From positions 1 to 26,989 of the forward strand of contig JAAAUF010000578.1 of NCBI GenBank assembly GCA_015499985.1: a stretch of 26,989 nt of DNA, given 5' to 3'. Made by a program: the position numbers and the translations under genes. Source of the DNA: Haplosporangium gracile. Lineage: Eukaryota > Mortierellomycota > Mortierellomycetes > Mortierellales > Mortierellaceae. The notes under the pieces are model-generated. The model saw only the letters and a list, made by a program, of their open reading frames with translations, was not told the origin of the DNA and made no database searches. This document shows positions 20,756 through 26,989 of this stretch, in pieces; the stretch's first letter is position 1, and each line of letters opens with the position of its first letter.

Positions 20756-23635
20756 TTAGATGGGGACAGAGGAACCGCGGGTGATCTTACCCCATCCAAT
20801 CAAACGCCAGTGGTTAGCGATACGACGGGACAAGGCAACATTGGCACCGGCCCTAGTTGATTCATTGCAAAAGAAAAAAGGAGGCATATCCATTAGTTAC
20901 CACGAAGCGACACTTGTATGTATTTCATATAGCATAGTTCACGTAAAGGAAAGTGAGATACGTACTCTGAGCATGCAAGACCGGTGAGGGCAATCTTGGC
21001 GATATCGTTCTTGACCTGGATGACACGGCCTCCGGTGGAGGTGGAACCAATGTTGACCATGAGAACCTCGTTCTTGGTCAGCTTGGTGACTTTGGCCTGC
21101 TTCTTGTCATCGGTCTTGACTCCCAAGAGACGACGGAGCAAGAAGTAATTAATCTCGAGCTCAGAGTAGACATCAGGTAACTTTCCGACAGATCCTAAGA
21201 CCTGTCCGACCAAACGATCGGCACGACACAAGGTGGGGTCAATCTTGGTACCCACACCAATCAAACCGCCAGGAACAGCAAACTTGAGCTCGTTGTTCTC
21301 GGCCAACAACGACACAATGCGCGAGAAGATGGGTCTGCACTTGATCTTGCCCTCGTTATCCTTGGTAACAATACCGGGACGGATCTCAATCTCATCACCA
21401 AGCTATATATGTGACATTTTCAGAACATGCAAGACAATTAATTACTGACTTCACACAGTTGAAATCCTCGAGTGATGAATAAAACCAGCTAGCATCCTGA
21501 GCGTCCAAGTAAAGAACTTACGCGCAAGACTCCGCTGAGAATGGAACCTCCGGCAATACCTCCAGTCAAGCTGTCGACCTCAGCACCGGGCTTGTTGACA
21601 TCGAAGGAACGAATGACAATGAGGCGCGGATCAGAGGTAAAGTCACGGACGGGGATAGGGATGCGCTTGACAATGTATTCGTTGACGGCGTCGATGTTGT
21701 ACTTGAGCTGGGCAGAGATGGGGACAATGGGGGCAGAGTCGGCAATGGTTCCCTTAACGAACTGCAAGATGCTCTGGTAATGTTCATGTGCAGCAGACTC
21801 CTTGATCAAATCAACCTTGTTCTGCAAGATAATGATGTGCTCCAACTTCATAATCTCGATAGCGGCCAAATGTTCACTGGTCTGAGGCTGAGGGCAGGAT
21901 TCGTTGGCAGCAACCAACAACAGAGCGGCGTCCATGACAGCGGCACCGTTCAACATGGTAGCCATGAGAATATCGTGTCCTAATGGCGATCAACATGTCC
22001 AATTGTAACAAAGGTATACGTCAGTCATTTTGCAGAGGGTTTGAGAGTATCCTGACATGGTGGCGCAGACAGCCATATGCAAGAAAGTTAAAAGTTAAAC
22101 GTACCAGGGCAATCGACGAAGGAGACGTGTCTAAGAGCGATAAAGAATAATAAAACGAAAGAAAAGTGATGGTGCATAAGTATGGTGCTTCTCCTGGTAT
22201 CACTGTCTCCTTTTGCACTGTCACCAGCAGCATCCCATGCTCGGCAGCACTGCATGTCATTTTCCAGTATTCCTGTACCTCTCCAATTTCATGATGCCAC
22301 CGCATCCGAAGCGCTCGCACTTGGGATGATCCTCCATGCTGCTGCGGTACGACTTGTAGCATCCAGGGCGAGGGCAGGCCTCGTTCTGGCACTTGTAGAT
22401 CTATTTTCCGAGAATGAGTTGAACAGGGGCGTGTGAATAAGCTTATTTTGCATAACATGAAAAGTTGATGTGTAGTTGATTGAAAGATGTATCCCTTTCA
22501 TAACGTGTGAATAAGATGATGATGGTATCCCATGAAAAAGAGATAGCTTGTTGGTCGCCTGAGTGGATGTTTCCAATCCAGAAGAGAACTTGTGAATAAG
22601 CTGGTTTTTCAGGAACATGCAAGAAGTGATATGTCCTTGTTTGAGGTATATTTGCACCCCAGGACAGAGCGTGCGAAAGAGACAAAGGTGGCTTTCCATG
22701 ATGAAAAGTGAATTGTTGTTGATCGGTTGAGTGGATGGTCTGCTTCCAGCTCCCAGGAGAGAACACATGAATAAGATAAAGTTGACTTCCCATGATAATG
22801 CCAATGGTGATATGTTTGTTGATTGATTGGTTTAGGTGGATGTTTCTCCTTCCAGAGATCCAATGCTCGATGATGCTTTCAAAAAAAATAAGGAGGCGCT
22901 GTCGAAAGAAGGATTCTCACCTTGGCGTTGGCATATCCGAGCTTGATGGTAATGTTACGCTCCAACTCGTTCTTAAAACGAACAGTCTATTATTTGATGT
23001 ATACAACGGGGCGAGGGTATGAATCATCGTTGACAGAATATTCGAGTACGAGTTAGTATGAGGTTACTGCGGAAAGTAAAAATATGTAGGGAAAAGTATG
23101 ACTCTGACTCGATATGTCATCGACATCAAGAAAAGGAGCAAGTACCTGGACACCCGAGATGGCCTTGACGACGGTGGATTTACCATGAGCGACGTGACCA
23201 ATGGTACCTGTGTGGCAGGTCGAGTGAACATTGAGTAAAATAGAGAAAAAAAGTGGAGAAAGCGTGTGGTTGTCGATGTTTAGTTGTGTGATGTAACTAG
23301 CTTGGTCATTTCAAAGGCGAGTAGTGGCATCATGGTTGTCTCCTGGTTTGTGTCGGTAGTCAAGAAAAAAAAGGCGCACAGGAGTCGTGCAAGTCGGGGG
23401 CTGCTGTTTTTTTGTTGTTTTTTTCCTTCTCAGACAAGCCAATATTTTTTTTGATCTAGATCGTCGTATTTTCTTGGTTTTTTTGTTGCCGTGTGAACGT
23501 GTCGTTATTGTCGTTGTTGAAATGTGAAAATGAGATCCAGAGTGAGATTAAAGTACCGATGTTAATGGTGGCCTGCTTGGAGATGACCTCGTGGGACAGG
23601 GCGTGGAGCGTGGAGAGGTCCAAGGTGGAATCCAT
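20756..23635 (-). CDS. GCD11: Translation initiation factor eIF2 subunit gamma
   Basis: The gene has eight exons on the minus strand (23557-23635, 23146-23207, 22921-22986, 22279-22400, 22105-22130, 21522-21979, 20966-21402, 20756-20852), giving 448 residues. It is the GTP-binding subunit of eIF2, which brings initiator Met-tRNA to the 40S ribosome. Seen in order: [17 protein letters not shown] (G1 P-loop, about 30-38), [18 protein letters not shown] (switch 1), a Cys-rich zinc knuckle (C73, C78, C83, C97, C102), [11 protein letters not shown] (G3, 111-121), NKVD (172-175), SAQ (207-209), then beta-barrel domains with SRLIV-type and [20 protein letters not shown] text, ending [16 protein letters not shown]. 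The length fits a eukaryotic gamma subunit with a short N terminus. Exon 5 is only 26 bp and carries the G3 motif. Five of seven donors read GTAC. Intron 3 (22401-22920) is filled by a degenerate tandem repeat. The Def1-like gene diverges upstream. Confidence 0.96.
22431..22862. repeat. Degenerate tandem repeat within eIF2-gamma intron 3
   Basis: Five imperfect copies begin near 22431, 22505, 22591, 22671 and 22765, with periods of about 74-97 bp. Shared marks are GTGAATAAG (or GTGCGAAAGAG) at the start, CCATGA-AA, GATATGT, GTTGATTGGTTGAGTGGATGTTT, and TTCCAG-AGAGAAC at the end. The array takes up most of the 520-bp intron, the longest in this gene. Copies differ by many substitutions and small indels, so the array is old. 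It also creates spurious minus-strand open frames. Confidence 0.7.
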
Positions 23636-24509
23636 GTTGGGCAACAAGGTATTTATTGTATGGAGAATGACAGTGTCAGAGGAGAGAAAAGCGAAAAAAA
23701 CAGAAGCAACGAGCGAGATAAACGAGAACTCAAGGGGAAGATAATTCAATCGTACATGCTGCGTTGCAAAAAGGAGAGCTCAGCCACAAGATTCAAAAGG
23801 CAAGAAAAAGTGGAGGGAAGGACGACGAGTGCTGGTTCCAGGCAAGCAAGTGAAAGCTGACTGCCGTGACACGCAGCAGCAGTAGAGTGATGAGAGTGAG
23901 TTCTTTTACTTTTCAACCCCCTTTTGACTCGTTTTTTCCCTTTTCCTCTTTTCTTTTTAACTCATAATTCCCTTTTCCCTCCTACCCCCATCACACCCTC
24001 CTATAACCTGCCCTTCTACCTCAACGACCTCGCTGATTATCTTTTAGCAGAAAACACAAAAAAAAGAACGCGCACGCCCTCACACGACAACCCCTATACA
24101 GAAAGGTAAAAAAAGAAAACGAAAAAGAAAACGCATGCGAAAAAAAAGAGCACTTGGGTTGGTGCACAACTGGCAGACTGACAGACTGCCAGACACACGC
24201 ATGCAAACTGGACAAAGGAAAGAGGTTAAATCAATGTCAGCAGAAGGGAACACAAAAACAAGGGAATCAACCGTTCACCTGATCCGGTCCTTGTCTTTTA
24301 CAACTATCCCTTTCACATCATACGCACAACAACCAACCAGGAACCAGTACACAACTAAAGGTGGCAGCACACTCTGAACAAGTGATAAAGACGTGTCTCT
24401 TCTGATTCCCTCACAGGTCAAGAACAATAGAGGTGGTAATTGTTATTCGCTGTATGTATGTGTTCCAAGTCTGTTAACGAAAAAAGAGATCTGCCCCTTC
24501 CTTCTTAGA
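23636..24509. promoter_or_regulatory. Divergent spacer between eIF2-gamma and the Def1-like gene
   Basis: This 874-bp interval holds both promoters. Pyrimidine-rich sequence (23925-24030) lies mid-spacer. A TGGCAGACTGACAGACTGCCA inverted repeat lies at about 24171-24191. A donor-like AAAG/GTAAAA at 24106 and an acceptor-like CCCTCACAG ending at 24416-24417 could bound a 5'-UTR intron of the plus-strand gene (inference). Confidence 0.4.
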
Positions 24510-26989
24510 ATGACATCTACACAGAGACGCCCAAGCGGTAAAGATGAACCAGAGGACCTCCGTCACCTCCGCAGAGAACATGGAGGATCACTTGCCACAC
24601 TCAAAGAACTTTTCGCAGAATGGTCAGAGGAAGATCTCTTGTACGCGATCCAAGATGCAGGCGGTGATGTCGAGGCTGCTATTCTCAGAATCAGTGACGG
24701 TAAGTCTTATTCTTTTGTTCTCACACACTCTTTCCATCACACTTCTTGTGGCGTCCTCTTCACTCTTGCGTGCGTGTGGGTATAGTTGAGTTGGTGTGTT
24801 TGTGTGAGGTGAGGTGTGGGGCATTCTTTTCTTCCCCTCCCTCTTTTTTTTGCTGCCCTTTCCCCCTTTCTGGCGAGTCTGTTTACCTTTCCACCTCCAA
24901 AGGCATTCGCTTCTCTTTCGTCGACGTCCCTCCTACTCCTTCCTCTCTTCCCACCCCACCCCTTGCCAAACAAGGGTTTTGAGGAAAGTGGGGACTTTGA
25001 CACCTGTTCCGTTCTTTGCACTCTTTGCGTGTGTTTCAAGTGCGTGTGTTTTGTGTTTGAGCAAGGGGTCGTTGGTTTTGTTTGGGTAAGAATGGTGGGA
25101 CGATAGAGTCCCCGACCCTGACACTCCCTGCTTTGTGGTTGGCAAGCCATACCAATCTGGAAAGTTAAGAAAACCATCCCCCGTTCAAGTGAAGGCTGCA
25201 CTGTTATTTCCTCAATGAACCTTTCAAACGAGCAACGTTGTTTTTTCCCTTTCATGCTAAGTGTTGGCGGCTTCATTTGGGTGGTTATCAAAAGTTGGAC
25301 GTGTATCGATCCCGAGTCGAATCAAGGTCCAGTCCTTGGACCAACCAGACCGGGCGATGACGCAGGAGGAGCGGCGCCCTTTTGACTCGCCCATATTCAA
25401 GGTCTGGACGGGTCTTCGCTCTGACTCGTCACCCGCAATGTCTCATTTCATTCAGCTCGTGACTGGCACAAAAAAGAGACAGAGGACAAGAAAGCCTTGT
25501 TCTAACCTCTAATTGATCCTCATTTCTCATATCAAAAACATATAGGCCATGCATCCCAGTGGGGTGAAGTCAAGGGCAAGAAAAAAACACCAAAGCCAAA
25601 GTTCACACAGCAGGAATACCGTGGTCCTAGCCAGCGTGGCGGATTCGCAGATCGCGGATCGCGTGGTCGTGGAGGTAACAATCAAGCATTCAACCATCGG
25701 CTTCATTGTTTTCTCGCCACAAACAAAAAGCAACAAATAATGGGCGCGCGAAAACAACACAAATCTAACAGTGTCCTTAATTACCATCGCCCATAGATGG
25801 TTTTCGTGGCGGTCGTGGCGGATCAACCAGAGGCGCCCCTCGTGTCCAGAACGGAGGTGACAGAAATACTCGCCCAGTGAAGACAGAGACAGAGGAGGCA
25901 TGGCCAGCTGTTTCTGAAAAGACCGAGAGCGCTGTCGTGGACGAGGCTCCTTCTTGGGCCAAGATTACTGCTTCAAGCGTTACAGCCGCATCTGCCGCTT
26001 CGGCTGCTTCTACTACATCAGACGGATGGAGCGCCACACCCTCTTGGAGCACCCCAGCAGAGGACACTAAGGCAGCTTCAGCTGCAGAGACCGCACCCGC
26101 CGCCGAACCTACCAAGGACGTTGATCCATGGGGTGACGCAGCTGCAAACCCCCCATTGCCCGGCACATCTACGCGCAAAGTCAACACATCCACCATCCCC
26201 GCAGGAACGAAAATGTCATGGGCCAAGATTGTCAAGTACGTCTGCATGCACGCGATAATTTTCAGTCAGGAAAGAACGAATTAGATTCATCACTTCAAAA
26301 CCAATAACTGATCTTTTATGCTGTTACTGTTTTCCTCTTTAGGCCAGAACCCGCTCCCCAGCCTGCTCCACCAAAAGTTATACCCGCTTCCGCACCTGCG
26401 CCCGTGGCTCAGAAGGAAAGCAAGCCAGTTGAACCTGTGCCCGAGCCCGTTGTTGAGAAAGAGGTCGTGCCCGAGCCAGAGCCAGAAATTGAGGCAACAC
26501 CTGCCTCTGAGGAGACACCTGAAGTCGAGGAGGAGGAGGAGCCCGAGGTGGTCGAGCCCGCCCCAGTAGTGGAGGAAGAGAAGAAGGAGGAGCCAGAGCC
26601 CGTTCCTGAGCCAGTTGTAGAGCCCAAGGTTGAGAAGGAACCAGAGCACACACCTGCACCTGCACCTGCACAGACGACCGCCCCTGCTGTCACCCCAGCA
26701 GGACCTCCCGGATTGAAGCAGAAGCCAGCATCTCAGCCTCGCCGTTTGAACCAAGATGCACCAGTCGTTATTGCAGGAGGATCTTCTTCGCTCCAGAGCA
26801 TGGGACTCAAGTTTGGCAGCTTTTCTTTGAACGACAACGAAGAGCCTGAGACTCCAGAGGTTACTGAAACGCCCGAGGTTCCTGTTGAGGAGCCCGTCCA
26901 GCCTGCTCCTGCCGAGACTCAACCTGCTCAGCCCGCCCAACCTGCCCAACCTGCCCAACCTGCCCAACCTGCCCAACCTGCCCAACCTG
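24510..26989 (+). CDS. Def1-like CUE-domain protein, 3' end outside window
   Basis: Four exons are visible (24510-24699, 25546-25674, 25797-26235, 26343 to the window edge), giving at least 468 residues. The N terminus holds a CUE-type ubiquitin-binding domain (about 26-66: LKELFAEWSEEDLLYAIQDA, then GGDVEAAILRISDG) running directly into HASQWGEVKGKKK. That arrangement is typical of the fungal RNA polymerase II degradation factor Def1 family. It is followed by an Arg/Gly-rich segment (RGGFADRGSRGRGG...GFRGGRGG), an Ala/Ser/Trp-rich part with two copies of SWAKI, then a long Pro/Glu/Val-rich disordered stretch, LKFGSFSLND, and PAQ repeats at the edge. In yeast, Def1 promotes ubiquitylation of stalled Pol II. 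The same role here is inferred. The first intron is long (846 bp). The ATG at 24510 was chosen because upstream in-frame codons overlap an acceptor-like CACAG and add non-conserved text. Confidence 0.8.
26923..26989 (+). repeat. 9-bp coding repeat (Pro-Ala-Gln) at the window edge
   Basis: The unit CCTGCCCAA is perfect from 26941 to 26985 (five copies), is followed by a partial copy, and is preceded by two variants (CCTGCTCAG, CCCGCCCAA). It encodes PAQ within the Def1-like tail. The true copy number continues beyond the window. Confidence 0.9.

Noticed and set aside
24737..25291. 184-residue minus-strand open frame
   Set aside because: It lies inside the Def1-like first intron, antisense. 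The protein is Lys/Thr/Arg-rich text mirroring low-complexity DNA, with no domain or promoter.
25326..25342. GGTCCA/TGGACC hairpin in the Def1-like intron
   Set aside because: Only six pairs with no terminator or RNA-gene context. Noted only as part of the long intron.
26923..26989. Regular repeats that might suggest a CRISPR array
   Set aside because: Contiguous 9-bp units with no spacers, in frame within a coding exon of a eukaryotic gene.

Overview
The window looks like nuclear DNA of an early-diverging fungus. An assignment to Mucoromycota/Mortierellomycota (Mortierella-like) is my inference. The reasons are genes with many short spliceosomal introns, pyrimidine-rich gene leaders on the coding strand, a fungal-type CBM18/GPI cell-wall protein, a membrane-anchored GH9 glucanase, a Def1-like CUE protein, and small DNA-transposon derivatives in long gene-poor spacers. 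Nothing here looks bacterial or organellar.

Layout: positions 1-8.9 kb carry no intact gene. This part holds a decayed C2H2 zinc-finger gene (about 1041-2811), a 107-bp hAT-like MITE with a perfect 8-bp target duplication (2811-2917), two long related segments in inverted orientation (1-443 reading left, 4083-4620 reading right), a tRNA-like Pol III sequence with a damaged B box (4712-4840) and a 188-bp pogo/Fot1-like MITE (6073-6260). Positions 8.9-13.5 kb hold a two-exon, 953-residue His/Pro-rich bHLH transcription factor (+). It converges on a two-exon CBM18 GPI-anchored surface protein (-). Positions 13.5-17.3 kb are a long spacer with a near-perfect 26-bp palindrome around an ACGCGT core. 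Positions 17.3-20.6 kb hold a five-exon GH9 beta-glucanase (+) with a C-terminal membrane span and a cytosolic tail containing three RRGS motifs. It ends 199 bp from the end of the convergent eight-exon eIF2-gamma gene (-, 20756-23635). An 874-bp divergent spacer separates eIF2-gamma from a Def1-like CUE-domain gene (+, from 24510) that runs off the right edge.

Functionally the window mixes housekeeping (initiation factor eIF2-gamma, Def1-like ubiquitin/RNA polymerase II factor) with cell-wall or carbohydrate functions (CBM18 protein, GH9) and a transcriptional regulator. There is no operon-like co-function. The most unusual items are the inverted long repeats flanking the zinc-finger relic, the two well-bounded MITEs, the degenerate tandem repeat filling one eIF2-gamma intron, and the tripled kinase-site-like motif in the GH9 tail. 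All exon boundaries come from reading frame, splice consensus and family conservation by eye. No search was run.
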